From Neckera pumila (lineage: Eukaryota; Streptophyta; Bryopsida; Hypnales; Neckeraceae), in the NCBI GenBank assembly GCA_963969595.1, contig OZ018413.1, positions 5,360,711 through 5,424,710 of the forward strand: a DNA stretch of 64,000 nucleotides. The letters run 5' to 3'. Position numbers and translations under genes: made by a program. The notes below the pieces were generated by a model that was not told the origin of the DNA, searched no databases, and was given only the letters and a program-made list of their open reading frames with translations. Shown one piece after another: positions 48,908-62,173 of the stretch (the stretch's first letter is position 1; every line of letters begins with the position of its first letter).

Positions 48908-50522
48908 TAATCATTGCACTATATCAGACTTATTGTACACGAAAAACAATTGCAATAAAAATTGAAAATTGAAGAATACTCTTGAAACAATTTGATCAAC
49001 TAAACATTTTATTGGTCGGTAAACGGAGAAATTGGATTTTTGATCATTGACAGCAAGAAAAGATTATTTTCACCCTTTTTATCTCTATTTTAGTTCAATT
49101 GAGATGTTGATATCTTTAGGGGTGTTGTAAATTTATATATTCATATTGAGATGTTGGTATTTGAAAGGAATTTTTAGGATGGAATTTAGAAAATTAAATT
49201 AAATTTTCCTTAGTGCAAAAATTATTTTAATATAATGTAGAATAAATAGTGTCACTACAATGCTTGCATTGGAGTTGTTTTAGTACTACAGAACGACTTT
49301 TTAATATTAATCTACAAACACCTTGAAAAATATTATAAATATTGATAATTACTGAATAGTGACTTTTGTAATGTGATGAACTAAACAATATACTTTCACA
49401 CTAACAAAAAATATCTTAATTTTGATTTTAACTCATTTTAGACAAAGAGGTGGTTTGAATTTCTAAAAATATCAAGATGTGATATAAAGTGCAACTTTGA
49501 AGAATAATTTAATAATTAAGTTCAAATTGATGTCAATAGTTGTGAATTATGACCCATAGATTACATCCACATTGTTGGAATTACCGTTAATTACTAATAC
49601 CAATATCTATTAAAATAATTTGAAATTAAATATAAAATATTATTTAAAAATTTGATTGTGGATTGAATTATAGAAATCATAATATGCCTTGTTGCAACCT
49701 TTGAAATCCAAAAGTACAAGAATATGATAAGAATATGTTACATTAATTGAATTCACTCATGTTAGAGTATGAGTCCTCACTCATTATAAGTTCAATGTGC
49801 CTAAATTTCAAAAAAGTAGACTTCATTGGCACTTTTTACAAGTGAAGATTTATCTTTTAATATTTTTAGAAAAAATCAAGTATATCCTATAATTTATGTA
49901 TTTTAGTCAAGATGTTGGAAAATGGGTTGAAAATATATTTACGAAAATTTAACCAAAAGAACTTCCATATTCATCTTAAAAAAATTTATAAATTGGAAGT
50001 TAGTATTGGTATTCAATGAAAGAAAAAACTAAATCACTAGTAACTTACAAAAACTTAAGATTTGTCAATCTAAATAGTGAGATCAAGTAAAACAATTGGT
50101 ATACATTATTCTTTTTTTTATTTGAAAATTTTCAAAATTAAGTTCAATAAATGATTTCAATATATTTTTTCTATTTTCCTTGTCTGCAAAATAAAACTCT
50201 TCATAACTTTCACCTAATTATTCAAAATTGAATGGTTCACATGTTTTTGAATAGGCATCAATCTATAAAATCCAATAAAATTAAGTAACCTTTTCTTAAA
50301 TACGTTTTTGGCTATCTGGTTTGACATTGAAATTAAAAAAATTCTTTTAACTTTTGCAGTGTTAGTCGAAATGACTATAAACAATGCTTTACACATAGAT
50401 TAAGATGATTAGCATCCATCCTAAAAATTTCATGCAAAAATTCCAAATATTGAATTTAATAGAGCCTACTGAGTTCTCAAAAGAACCAAGGCAGCTTTTT
50501 AGTCTTATAGGGATTAATCCTT
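48908..50522. other. AT-rich intergenic DNA
   Basis: I see no gene or clear element. Open frames on both strands (for example 50405-50605) are AT-driven and have no domain. Confidence 0.5.
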
Positions 50523-51623
50523 ATATGAGTGAAATTGAACAAAGCATAGACTCAATTTTTGAAGTGGTTGTATGTGTTAAGAATAGTGCAAGTTTTCTAG
50601 CTTGATTTGCACAAAAATTAATTAGAAGACTATTCTAGGAAGTAGCTCAATCATTAGTTTAGGATTGAATAAATCTAGCAATATTGTCAAAGTAAATACG
50701 GCTTCATTTTAGACAAAAAGTCCATAATCTTTGAACAAAATATATGCACTACAGTAATTTCATAAAATACAACCATCATAGAAAATTTCAAGCCTTAAGA
50801 GGGCCGCTTTCCTATATGAAAATGTGCAATTGCAAAAAATTTCAGCCTAAAATGGCTCATAGAGAATCTTACCAATGTGCATGTTGGATTTTTGATTAAA
50901 AAAAATTTATTTAAAAAAATTAAACTAAATTATTTTTATTTTTATTTCACTATATTTGCACATCCATTGAAAGTCAAACGACCTTCCACAGGGCTAGACT
51001 TTTTCTATGCCTCTATGCAAGAGTAAAGAGGGAAAAGGTGGATACCATAAAATATGTACAGCACATCAAGACAATATTTGCCCCTTTGTTGAATAGAATA
51101 TGATTCACGCACATTGTTAATTGCAATAAAAAGGTCATCAAGTAGAATCTCAAGATTGATCCAAAAACACAGATTGACCTATACAAAATCATAAAAATCA
51201 TATATAAATATTTTATGCACTTTTCAAATTCTCTAAAATATATGGAGTAAATTAGAAAAAAATATTTAAACTCATATTTCATCAATAGTATTTCACTCAC
51301 TCAAAAATATTTAAAATTCATGAAATTCTCACCACCAAATTCCAAAAAGAATTCTCATTCCATTTTCTAAGGAATCTTGAAAAATACTACTTGTATTTAA
51401 AAAAAATACTGATTAATTTTATTAATATTATTTTTTAAATATAAAACTGTTTTAAAAATTTTGAAAATTAATTTTGTACTTTGTGTGCTACTTGTACCAC
51501 AAAGCACCCAAATTTTGTTGAAAATCTCAAATTCCTCAATTTGCTATGAAATATTTTTTTAGTGTACAGAAGCCAGGCGACAAAAAACGAAGATCCTACT
51601 TGTCCTGTACAATTCCAAGTGCA
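50523..51623. repeat. Nitrilase 5' flank, duplicated at 62904-64000
   Basis: This 1.1 kb block aligns collinearly and in the same orientation with the last 1.1 kb of the window, with roughly one difference per ten bases and small indels. Shared landmarks include CAAAGCATAG, TTCACTCACTCAA, and ACGAAGATCCTACTTGTCC near its right end. Its right part should hold the nitrilase promoter, 320 bases from the start codon. Confidence 0.85.
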
Positions 51624-51871
51624 GCCCTCTCTGCCGTCCTCGGGAATGTCGCCATGAGCAAAGCATCAAAAGCTTGCAAAGTCCCAATCTCCTCGACAAA
51701 AGCTTTCCCAATCTCGAGTTCAAGCTTTGATGCTTCGTGTCCAAGCTTTCCCAAGCTCCTCGACAAAAGCAGTTGACTGCGAGAATCGGAGAACAATAGA
51801 AGAAAGAATGCGGGAGCAGCTGTCAATTTCATAAGGGTTACTGGATTGCAAAGCTCAAGCGCTTCGTTGTG

Positions 51872-51910
51872 CAAGCTCAAGCTCAAACTCAAGCTCAAAC
51901 TCAAGCTCAA
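51872..51910 (+). repeat. AAGCTC/AAACTC repeats in the nitrilase leader
   Basis: About six hexamer units (CAAGCT, CAAACT) lie 35 bases before the nitrilase ATG. In translation they give runs such as KLKLKL or LSLSLS, which creates misleading open frames on both strands. Confidence 0.75.
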
Positions 51911-51945
51911 TTGCGGTTCAACTCTGTTGCGGTTCAATTGCTCCA

Positions 51946-54900
51946 ATGGCGGATCAAATGGCAGAATCGGAAGCAGTGATCGCCGAGCTGGAGATGGGTG
52001 TAAGCTCAGGGTCGACGCGATCCGTGCGGGCCACAGTGGTGCAAGCTTCCACGATTTTCTACGACACGCCAGCCACTCTAGGTATGCAGGAAATTTCACA
52101 TTTCCACAGTTGATTATTGCTCCACAATTTCGTGGTTGTTCCACAATTGATTGGTTGTTCTACCATTCTTTTTTATTTTTGGGGTTCCATTGGTTGAGGA
52201 TGCAAAGGCTGGTTTGGTTGTAGACAAGGCGGAGAGGCTCATTGCGGAAGCAGCTGGGCAAGGGTCGCAGTTGGTGGTGTTTCCCGAAGCTTTCATTGGG
52301 GGGTATCCGAGAGGGAACGCATTTGGGGCAGTCATTGGCAACCGGTCTTTCAAGGGGAAAGAAGATTTTCGACTATTCAAGTACCATGCTTCGGCTATTG
52401 ATGTCCCAGGTCTGTTGCTGCGTACCGCCACCTGATGTTCTAAATTCATTTTATGTGATTTCTTCTCATAGTTTGGGCAGAACGTTAATGGGTCTCAGAC
52501 TTTGGTGGACGGGATATACTGGATGATAATGCTTTCATCAGTGAATGCAAGCAAATTGTCCAAGGGGCAATTTGGGACTGGGCACGAAAGTTTTTTAATT
52601 CAAGTTTCATCATATGCTCTAATTTCAATTCCACTCCTTGTCTGCTGCAACATTGCCCTTTTTAGTTGCTCAATTCGTGCACCAGGTGTGACAGGCAATG
52701 CCGCTTCTCAAATCCCTTTGCAACATGCTGCATTGGTTCTGTTCTGTTTTGGAAGAAGAAGAAGTGGCGGTCGATGCTAATTCGGTGAATCAAAGTGAAT
52801 TCGAGTTTTGTGAGAGAATATGGCACATAAATGTGTTTGATTTTTTATGTTTTTTTCGATTTTACGGTTTACAGGGTTGCTGAACGGTTCCGTGCTTTTT
52901 CATTTGATGTCTGGCTTGTTTTTTCATTTGAAGTGTCGTTCTTTGTAATGAGGTGAAAATCTCTGCAAGCCGTGTTACTGTTTTGCAACGGAAATGCATT
53001 TTACGGATTTGCGTTACATGTGTTGTGTTATCTGTTGGTGAGGAGGAGATCTAATGTCGATTTCATTTGCGAAATCAGTCCGCGAAGGAGAAGCGATGAT
53101 CAATCATTGTATGTTGAATTCAGTGACGCCGGGGGTTTGAAGAATAGGCCACGAGTCATGTTACCCGCCTCTGGCACTTGCCAATGGCACTGTGCTAAAT
53201 TGAATGTCAAGTTGCATGTGCATCAACCCTTAGGTGGCTCTCGTAACGAGTTCTCTTCTTAATAATGTTTAACACGATAAGCTTTGCTTTGGGTTCTCAA
53301 AGTTTCTATGTTGTTGAATTTTGGTTAGTTGCATGGTCAACCACATTGTCTTTCTTCACCCAGTTCTCAAGGTTTTAGAAGCTCCTAATTCTTGAAGGTA
53401 GTTGTAACACCTCGGGCTCATTTCCTAGCTCAAAGAAGAATCAAAAGTATCTGAGATGCCCCGATCCTTGTCCATCTTCTTTCTTGCAGATGAAATTCTC
53501 TTATATCTCAAGTTTAGGAATTTTGATAAGAACTTTGGAGAGGAAAGCCCTTGCCATTGATTGCTTCAATAGCTCCATTCTTAGAGGATGAATATCGATA
53601 TTGATGGAATCCAAATCATACCTTTTTCATATTTTTATGTATTGCCAAATGAACAATGAGATGGGAACACTCAAAGAGCATCCTGCTTGCAAGAACATGA
53701 TGAATTTCGACTTGTGCAGGTCCGGAAGTGTCTAGGCTAGCAGTGTTAGCAGGCCAATACAAAGTGTATTTGGTGATGGGAGCAATTGAACGAGCCGGGG
53801 GAACGCTCTATTGCGCAGTGCTCTTCTTTGATTCCACAGGCAAGTACCTTGGCAAGCACCGCAAGCTGATGCCCACGGGGTCGGAGCGACTCATCTGGGG
53901 CTTTGGTGATGGATCCACGCTCCCTGTGTTTGACACTTCGGTGGGCAAGCTGGGTGCTGTCATTTGTTGGGAGAATCGCATGCCCCTTTTGCGCACTGCC
54001 ATGTATGCCAAGGGTATGTTTAAATTCTCACCAAAAAAAGCTTTATAGTTGGGCATATGCATGTTTAACTGTAACTTCATTCGGCTATCACTTTTCTCTA
54101 GTACAGAGTGGAGCTCTTTAGCTTCAAAATACAGAAACAACTCCACAACGCAATATAGAAGTGCTTGAAGCAAAAGAGCTCTACTTTTCTCTTGATAGGA
54201 TTCTTTGGTTCTACGTACACTGAATGGGGAGGCCTTGCCTTGACAAATACTTAGTTTACTGTGAGTGAGGAAGTTTAAGTAGGGCCTTATGGAAGAATTG
54301 CTACATTTCCACAGTCATCTCATTGTCATAACATTCAGTAGCGTTCAGGGAGGTTGCCTTTCCCTCCCTGGAAGCCACATCCACACAAACTCATCAATTT
54401 TGGCACAAGAGCTGTTTGTGCGTTGACACGTGTTCTTTAGCTAATGATGGTGTGGAATATTCCCCACCATTTTGTCAAGGGGAAGGCAGACCTTCCCTTT
54501 GCTAATGAATGTTTTGGTGTAGCTACTTATTCTACAATCCCCTAAAATACTTTTACTCTTGGTTTGTTGTGTTGACCACCATACTAGCTCAATTTCTGAA
54601 TATTTATGACTAGGAGTGCATTTTCAAGTGAGTGGAAGGAAGATGATTCAACTTGTGGCACTTAAAAGTATTTTGACATATGTTGGAGTGTGATTTTGAG
54701 GAGATGTTTAGAGTTGCAAAGAGATTGTGGGCAGGAGAGCTAGATGTGTTGAGAAATGGGGTGAGGTTTCCATTCAAAGAATAGATGATTTGTTGGTAAT
54801 TGGAATCAGTATTGGAAACGGGGTGAGGTTTTTAAATTGTCTACCCTTTTTATTGAAGGCTTGATTGTGAAGGCTTCAAGATCTGAAGCATTTGTTGTTG

Positions 54901-55828
54901 CATGCAAGTCATAGAATTTGAAGTTGTTTATCTATTTGGTGTGGGCAGGTGTAGAGCTTTATTGTGCACCAACAGCTGATGCTAGAGACACATGGCAAGC
55001 CTCCATGCTCCATATTGCATTAGAAGGAGGTTGTTTTGTGTTGTCCGCCAACCAATTTTGCAGGAGACAGGATTACCCTCCTTCTCCGGAGTATGAGTAT
55101 GGTGGTTTTGGAGAAGTTGAGCCTAGCCCAAAAGAAGTTGTTTGTGCTGGGGGGAGTGTGATCATCTCTCCCATTGGAACCATTCTTGCTGGCCCAAACT
55201 TTGCTGGGGAAGCTCTACTCACTGTAGACCTTGGTAAGCCATCTCTTGAGCACTATTTGAGTTCTTTAAAACAAACCATGTGCTTTAAGCATCTTATGAT
55301 TGGTGATTTGAAATGAAGAATTATCATTGAAGTACGGCTGTAGATGATTATTTTCTATAGTCTTACTAAAATGTAGAAGTGTGCTATTTTTAGGAAATCC
55401 CTATATGAAGTACAAGAGTTTAGTTTGTAGAGTTGAAATTTTAATCACTAGGCATGAATTTCTTATACAATCATTGAAGAAATGGGAGTTTGTAGATCAC
55501 TATCAAAGATACAATAGACAACTCCATTTTCATTCAAATATTAGAGGGCCATAGATGTTAGCCAAGTCATGCTCACACCCAACTTGCTAACAGAGTGTAT
55601 TGGAAGAGGGGCATTGTTGTTGGTAACAATGTTCATTAAAGTGAATGGGACTTGTTTTGGATCTCTTCTACCTTCATCTCATTTATGTTTTTGTTTTTCA
55701 TTACAGATATGTCAGAGATTGTGAGAGCCAAGTTCGACTTTGATGTTGTTGGGCATTACTCACGTCCAGATGTGCTAAACTTAACGGTGCGAGACCAAGC
55801 TACTCCACCTGTCACGTTCACTTCTTGA
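51946..55828 (+). CDS. NIT4: Nitrilase, NIT4 type
   Basis: Carbon-nitrogen hydrolase closest in sequence to plant NIT4, which hydrolyses beta-cyanoalanine to aspartate and asparagine during cyanide detoxification. Five exons: 51946-52081, 52224-52409, 53720-54013, 54949-55233, 55707-55828, all GT-AG with every intron splitting a codon after base 1, giving 340 aa. The catalytic triad is complete: Glu67 in FPEAF, Lys156 in HRKLMPT, Cys190 in VICWENR. Conserved family blocks include [43 protein letters not shown] and [16 protein letters not shown]. No signal peptide is visible, so it should be cytosolic. Introns 2 and 3 are long (1.3 and 0.9 kb). The C-terminus is short compared with Arabidopsis NIT4. 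The 5' flank is duplicated 12.4 kb downstream. Confidence 0.94.
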
Positions 55829-56839
55829 GGTGCTATCACCTTTTTGAGGGAAGGAAATGATAGAAATGTAAGAAATGAAATTAGTCTCTTTTTATGTGCA
55901 TTGACCTTGGACTACATTATCATGTACACTACATCCTAGTCAATGAGAGATGATCGGCAAAACAAAGATGTACTAACAATTTTAACTTAACATCTTTCAA
56001 GTGTTGTTGTCATGCTGCAATCTAAATGTATGTTGACTACTCTGATCTTGATCATTTCCAGTATGGAGATTTCTTGTTACCCATATAGTCTTTAGGAACA
56101 AGGAATATTTATTGTCTTGCTCAATCTACCTAATCAAAGTTTTCCTTGGAGTGTTGGTTTGAAGTATCAAGATCCTGAAGAATAGTTTGAAATAGGAGTT
56201 TGTGGCATCAGATCAGCCTACAAAAGGATGCACCTTCACGAAGGACGGTAACACACCATTCCCAATTTTTGCAACTCGCATGTGTGCTCTTGACGGCATC
56301 AATGGCTCTGAGTGCAGATAATCTTACAAAATGTGTCAAATTGATGCACAAGAGCCCTGACTTGATACGGGATCAAAAACTGGAGTCTACGCCCCACCGA
56401 CATTTTCAATCAGAAACAATGGCATCTACTCTTGAGAATCAATTCACATAGCCAGGATATCCATGAAATTTTCCACGAGCATCATGGTGAAAATCTACAG
56501 ATGACCATAACATAAGTTCATCAATTATTCCATGCCCGTGCGGTCCTCAAAATGTACCTGGTGACTCATTTTGCTCGCAAGCCAAAGGAAAGTGATCTAG
56601 CAACCGTGAAAGAGGCAACAAATTAGCATTACAAGTACACAAATATCTCTCTTCCCAAACAGTTCTATTGACATATTAAGTTCAAGTGCATATATAAACT
56701 ACTGGCAGTCTCTTTAAACCCTAAATCCTGTACCAAACGAAGAGAGGAACAATTAGGGTGCAAGAAGCTTACAGTCTGCAACACGTCATCTTGAGACCAT
56801 GTTGAGTGGTATTGCATCACAACATGGGCAACGGAACTA
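55829..56839. other. Nitrilase 3' flank and intergenic DNA
   Basis: The nitrilase 3' UTR should occupy the first few hundred bases. Short frames (56200-56451 plus, 56665-56871 minus) have no domain and are not supported. Confidence 0.4.
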
Positions 56840-57053
56840 GGGGAGGCAACCCATCCCAATCGACTACCCATTTCCGATCACTTTAGGAATTACAGGCACG
56901 GTTTCTTCGGTGGAAAATTTTCTCGTGTGCAGCAATAGTGTTTGGATCCTTCCTAGAGTTTTCAAATATTTTGGTATCAAAACAAAGTTGCTATGAATTA
57001 ATGAGTTCCAAATTCTATAATTCTTTAAGTGATCAAGAATGGGTTGCCTCTCC
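56840..57053. mobile_element. Inverted-repeat MITE, family B (short copy)
   Basis: The termini GGGGAGGCAACCCAT and ATGGGTTGCCTCTCC are flanked by TA on each side. At 214 bp it keeps both ends but has lost part of the interior present in the 0.4 kb copies at 319 and 28466. It has the cleanest termini of the family. Confidence 0.8.
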
Positions 57054-60000
57054 TAGGTAAGTACACCTAAGAGTGTCCAAATAAGCAATTGAATACTGTT
57101 CATGTTATCTAATTTTTTTGGTGGATGTTGTTGGAAGTGCAAAGAGGATTCTAGATTCTCTTCTTATGTATTTTTGGACACCATACAAAGAAACTATGAA
57201 TTTTCAAAGTATTGAAAATAGGTGTACTTGAAAGAGACGTCAACTATGAGCTCTCATGAATAGAGGTTGTACATTTTAGGCAAGAATTTGCATGCAGTGG
57301 TTTTAGAAAGGGGTCATAGTTAGGTGCAAATACCTTAGTGAATACCCTCTTATACCAAAACTAAATCAAACCAAGCATTCCAATTCAATTGCTCTTAAGG
57401 TAAAGACATCCAAATTGCACCAAGTGTCTTGAAGTGCTATATAATCACTATGTGCAGCTCCTAAAGCGATATTCACCTACTCTTGAAGAAACATTATTAG
57501 AACATGTACAAAAAAAATTCACCCTTTATAACTTTAGTACAAGGAATCCAAATGATGCGTTCTTTGGTGCATTGACATTTCTTAATATTTTTTTCCAATG
57601 AGAAATATGGTTTTTTAAATTACCAACCTAAAAATAAAAATTATTCAAAATAGAGAATCTTTCTATTTTATAGGTCCCTAATTATAAATACACCAAACCC
57701 AAAATCACCAAGAAAATCTTCAATAAAGAAGAAGAGACAACAATGATGACGACTTCCTCCATTCAATTCTTTCTAGCGTAACCCTCTTGAATAAATTCAT
57801 TCATCCTTATATTAAATGCAAAGAATACACAATTTCATCCATCAAATTTTTGTCCACATGATTTTTCACCCATTCCGTAAGAAAATCCTAATGACATCTG
57901 TATAGTTTTCAAATGAAATCTTTTAGGCTTATGAAACGATTGCATATTGTTTGAGTATAATGTAAATCTACAAAATTATAAAAGCAAATTTACCATCCCT
58001 CAAATTACAACCCAAACTTCATTTGCAAGAAAGTGGTGAAATTCTTGACAACCTTTATACTATTTAAAAATCCTAAGAATTCTTACTAGAAAAGAGAATG
58101 TGGATTTGGAGCTTTCTAGGCAGAACAATGTAATATAAAGTAAGAAGAATCTAGACATAAAATCTTCATTTTTGCAAGTTTTCTTTTCTTTTCATCCCCA
58201 CATGAATTGATTAGACTTTGTGCAAAAACCATAAATAATAAGAGATTGTGCTTGTCCCATTACCTCAAGAATAGACAAAATATTCTTTTTTCAAAATAAA
58301 CTAATATACTTCATCAAGTTTCTTGTAGCTCTTAAAAAAAGCTCAAAGTTCTCGAAGACATTTCATATTCCATCCTCGTGTATGTCAGTACTCTTAGGAT
58401 GTCTTCAATGGAACCAAAAAGTTGATCAAATAATTGTATTTTGAAGGTGGGAAATTAAATTTTGACCCAATCAACTCTCCATAATTATGGATTTGCTATT
58501 TAATTCAAAAGTCGTCATGTTGACAAGAGTAGAAATCTTGCAATAGTGGTCTCCAAGTGCAAGAATGGCCTTGATGATATTAGTGCAATTATTTTACAAT
58601 GCTCCACTAAAGCAAGATTGTCCTTGACCAAAAAACTGAACCTTTTTTTAAAATCCTAGATTTGTTTTAGTTAAGCCAGAATATAGATAGTATCTTTAGC
58701 AAATGCGGGATAATTGAGGACAAGTGAGACAAAATAAAAAATTAAATGAACCAAATTGGAGAATGAATGATAGACAATGGATGTGCAAAAAATTAGGATA
58801 ATCTTCTATTGATATTACAAGAATTTTTTGATAGTGTATACAACATTGTTGACATCAATATATGAGAAATGCACAAATACAAGCTTGAGTACTATCAACT
58901 TCATAAATGATTCACTTCAACGAGTGTTAGATTTAATAGACATTGCTTTCTTGATTCATACAAAGCAACCATAACTCAAAAATATATAATATGTAAAAAA
59001 CTTAATATAGGCGTATACAAAATCTTCTACTTGAAATTAACCCAAATTCATTTGTGCTTTTTTCATGACTAATCAACACTTACATAGGGATAGTTGAAGC
59101 CAATGTCTATAGCAAAAGATGAAAAAACATTTGAAAAAAGTACATAATTGACCAATATTTATTGAAAGTATTGAAAACATTGCAATACAAAATATTACAC
59201 ACGATTATATTTAATTACAACAACCTTCTTTCTAGAAAGTGCCTATCCAATTGTGCCATCTATGTGTTTGCTTTCTTTCTCAAATATTACCAATGCCTAT
59301 TCAAGATTCTAAAAGGACACATCTTTAATGTGCAATTCTTTTCACATATTTCTATATATTTTACAAAGATTGCAGGGAGACATGCATATCCATGTATAAA
59401 TGCACATAATTGTTGCATGCAACTATATTTTTTAGATTTGACTACTTCAATTCATTGTTAATCAAAGGAATTAGTGACCTCCATTTCCTAACTCACTTCC
59501 AATTCCTCTTAGATTATGAATAATTTTATTTTTCACACTCTAGAAATTAGTTTGTTGTTCCTTAGGACCTAAAGGATCAAGGCAACAAATTCAACCAACA
59601 TTATCAATTAAATATTGCTTGTAACACATTTGAAAGCTGAAAATAGGGAGTTGAATTGGGGCATTGCAACTAGTAAATCAGCCACCACTTTAATTGCAAG
59701 GGAAAGGCCTTGAATAGTAGCGATGCAAAATGGCCTTCATAACATTGTTTACCAATGAAGCAAGCAGGAATCCCTTTTGCATCCATAAAAAGGAGACCCT
59801 TGTAGGAAACAAAATAGTCTTCTATGTCTCCTCAGCTAGCCTCAATCCTTAAATTTCTTCCCAAATATTTAGCAAAGCATTTAATACCTTCCCTGCATTG
59901 GGTGAACCATTGCCTGGTTATACAATATTATGCTGATTTAGAACCTTTTGGAGTCTCAACATCATTTTCAATCACAAGTATTACATAGATTCTTTTTTGT

Positions 60001-60296
60001 TTCTACCGCCCGTGTGAAGGCCTCTAGGAATGCATGACCAATGACACCATTTTTTTGCTACAAGTTGCTTGTGTAAAGTTTTCTCAAAACATTGAATAGC
60101 CAAGCAATGATCTTCTTCCATGTAGGGAAGGTGTTATGCCTCCCTAGATGCCTCTGAGGGATTATCAGTTCATGCAAGGATTGGAGTCTGCTGAGGAACC
60201 ATAAAAGACAATTTTCTTCACTGTTGGAGTTTTGTTTTCCAAGATGCCAAAGGCCAACACCTGCCTCATTGGTAAACAATGTTCTGGTTATACCAA
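57054..60296. other. AT-rich intergenic DNA
   Basis: No gene is recognised. A frame at 60058-60327 (minus) looks vaguely like a decayed transposon protein, but no diagnostic motif is present. Confidence 0.45.
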
Positions 60297-60578
60297 TAGA
60301 AGAGATTTGAGGCCTCCAAGAGCCCACGAGTTATCTTGCGTTCCCACATAGGAAAGTTGCTGGCTGATGTGGTCGGAAGAGTGCCATGTCATTTTTGAAA
60401 AAAAATAAAAAAATAAAAAAATAAAATTTGGCTTGAAATGATATTTGGGAGAGAATTTATATTTTTTAATTTTTTTTTAATTTTTTTTTTCTGACAGCCC
60501 GTACCGGTTATTCACAGATCTGGCCAGATTGGGGAACGGCCTTGAAAAGGCCCTCCAATGCCCTCAAATCTCTTCTAA
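60297..60578. mobile_element. Inverted-repeat element, family C (copy 3)
   Basis: The left end TAGAAGAGATTTGAGGCC pairs with the right end GCCCTCAAATCTCTTCTAA. The interior has GTTCCC, TGATGTGG and an A-run, as in the other copies. It is non-coding, 282 bp. Confidence 0.65.
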
Positions 60579-60815
60579 TGTTTCAGTTGTGCCTCCTTGT
60601 ATGTGCAACTGCCCTAAGTAACATCCACAAACCTAATCTAAACGTTATTAATTTGTGCTACACCCCTACGTACACATCAGAAAGGATGAAATGCAGTAGA
60701 TATTGCAACTTGGTGTGTTCAAAATAAGCAATGGATATTTAGGTGCTGTCTGTCTGGCGATGCAATGAATGGGCAACCACTTGTTTGAAAATAAATAATT
60801 AGAAATCAAAACCAG

Positions 60816-61146
60816 GTAAGGTAGGAGGTCCCTAAAGCGCCCACTTTAGAACTGAAACTGAATTTTGGGGAGGTGAAAGTTCTTGAAATATTTTTCAGTA
60901 AATTTTCCTTCAAAGGTAAATGAAGTTAGCATCCAACCCAATTCGTTTCATATTTTTTGGAGCTTTGTGGGATTAGTTATAAATTTTTGAAGTTCAAATT
61001 CTTGACGCTTCAAAGGGCTCTAAATTCGCCCACCTCCTCAAATGTTCATTGCTTGTACATTACAAAAAGCAACATGTACAGGCAGTGAACATTGAGGAGG
61101 TGGGCAATTTTAAAGCACAAGCAGTTTAAGAACCTCCTACCTTACC
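60816..61146. mobile_element. Foldback MITE, family E (copy 1)
   Basis: The termini GGTAAGGTAGGAGGTCC and the inverted ACCTCCTACCTTACC enclose 331 bp. Within it, 61028-61110 forms a strong second hairpin: GCCCACCTCCTCAAATGTTC pairs with GAACATTGAGGAGGTGGGC. It is non-coding. Confidence 0.7.
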
Positions 61147-61183
61147 AACATGACAATCTCAGTCCTACTATTTGTTACCAACT

Positions 61184-61522
61184 TGGGAAGATAGGAGGTC
61201 CATAAAGCACTCGGGCTTTAAATGCACACAACTCATGAATGTACATTATTTGTACATTTTGTTTTCTCATTGCTTCAACAATTGTACAAATAGTATAGAT
61301 TCCAGATGGTGGATTTTCTTAGTGACCATTGCATTTCAACTTCAAAAATTCATAACTAATTCCATGAATTGAAGGTCTAAAAATTTGAAATGAGTTGGTT
61401 TAGATGCCAATTCCAATTCCCTTTCAAGCATAAAATTTTGAAAAATATTTCAAGACGTCTAGCCTTCCAAAATGAATTTCCAACTCTTAAATGGGCACTT
61501 AATGGACCTCCTACCTTACCCA
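61184..61522. mobile_element. Foldback MITE, family E (copy 2)
   Basis: It starts GGGAAGATAGGAGGTCC and ends GGACCTCCTACCTTACCC, 38 bases after copy 1 ends. It shares a TAAAGC-type subterminal block and TTGTACATT motifs with copy 1. It is non-coding. Confidence 0.65.
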
Positions 61523-61906
61523 CTTTCAATCTCTATAAGTGGGCTTGGTTTACAACTATGAGAATCATATTCCATGGCATTACCACATGAGCTAGGTTTC
61601 ATTTGGCAAACCGCACAATCTAAACCATCTAGGACGAATATAGATTTCAGACTATACAATCTAAACTGTAAAAGTGCCAAAGTTACGGAATGACTACCAT
61701 TTTAACAAAATCCCCATCTATTTGTATGGTTGACAAAATGCCTTCATGATATTGATCCTGCAAAGTATGAAAGGGATAAAACAATGCCTAGATACAACCA
61801 AAATGGATCAATTGAAGTGGTTGTTGAATGCTATTTGAGAGAACTATAAAAAAAGCATAGATTGTTGATCAATTCAGAATCATAGACAAAATGATGATCT
61901 ACTTTA

Positions 61907-62080
61907 ACACCTAAAGTCCCGTTGGATCTATGAAGGCCAAAATGCAACTTTGGATAGGTTCACATGAATGATCTCAATGTTCATTGTAATTTTTTGAACC
62001 TTTTTGTGAAGCTAGAAAAACATATAAGCTTCATAGGAATATAATTTTTATTTCACTCAATGCCCAATGAGCTATATTGA
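61907..62080. mobile_element. Family A left-end fragment
   Basis: It begins ACACCTAAAG after TA. It continues with sequence matching the left part of other family A copies (AGCTTCATAGGAATATAATT, then a TCAATGCCCAATGAGC block). The right half is missing. Confidence 0.5.
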
Positions 62081-62121
62081 ATAAGTATTTTTAATTGAAA
62101 TCCAAGAATTTCCTAATGCAT

Positions 62122-62124
<3 letters not shown>

Positions 62125-62170
<46 letters not shown>
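62125..62170. repeat. AT dinucleotide microsatellite
   Basis: About 23 uninterrupted AT units. Length is likely to vary between individuals and assemblies. Confidence 0.95.

Positions 62171-62173
<3 letters not shown>

Noticed and set aside
51596..52144. A 182-codon minus-strand open frame
   Set aside because: It overlaps the nitrilase leader and first exon. Its LSLSLS core comes from the AAGCTC repeat, and nothing in it resembles a known family.
60058..60327. Minus-strand frame resembling the C-terminal part of a LINE reverse transcriptase
   Set aside because: The weak pattern (AGVGLWHLGKQN and a later WKKI) could be chance. There is no catalytic motif and no continuation.
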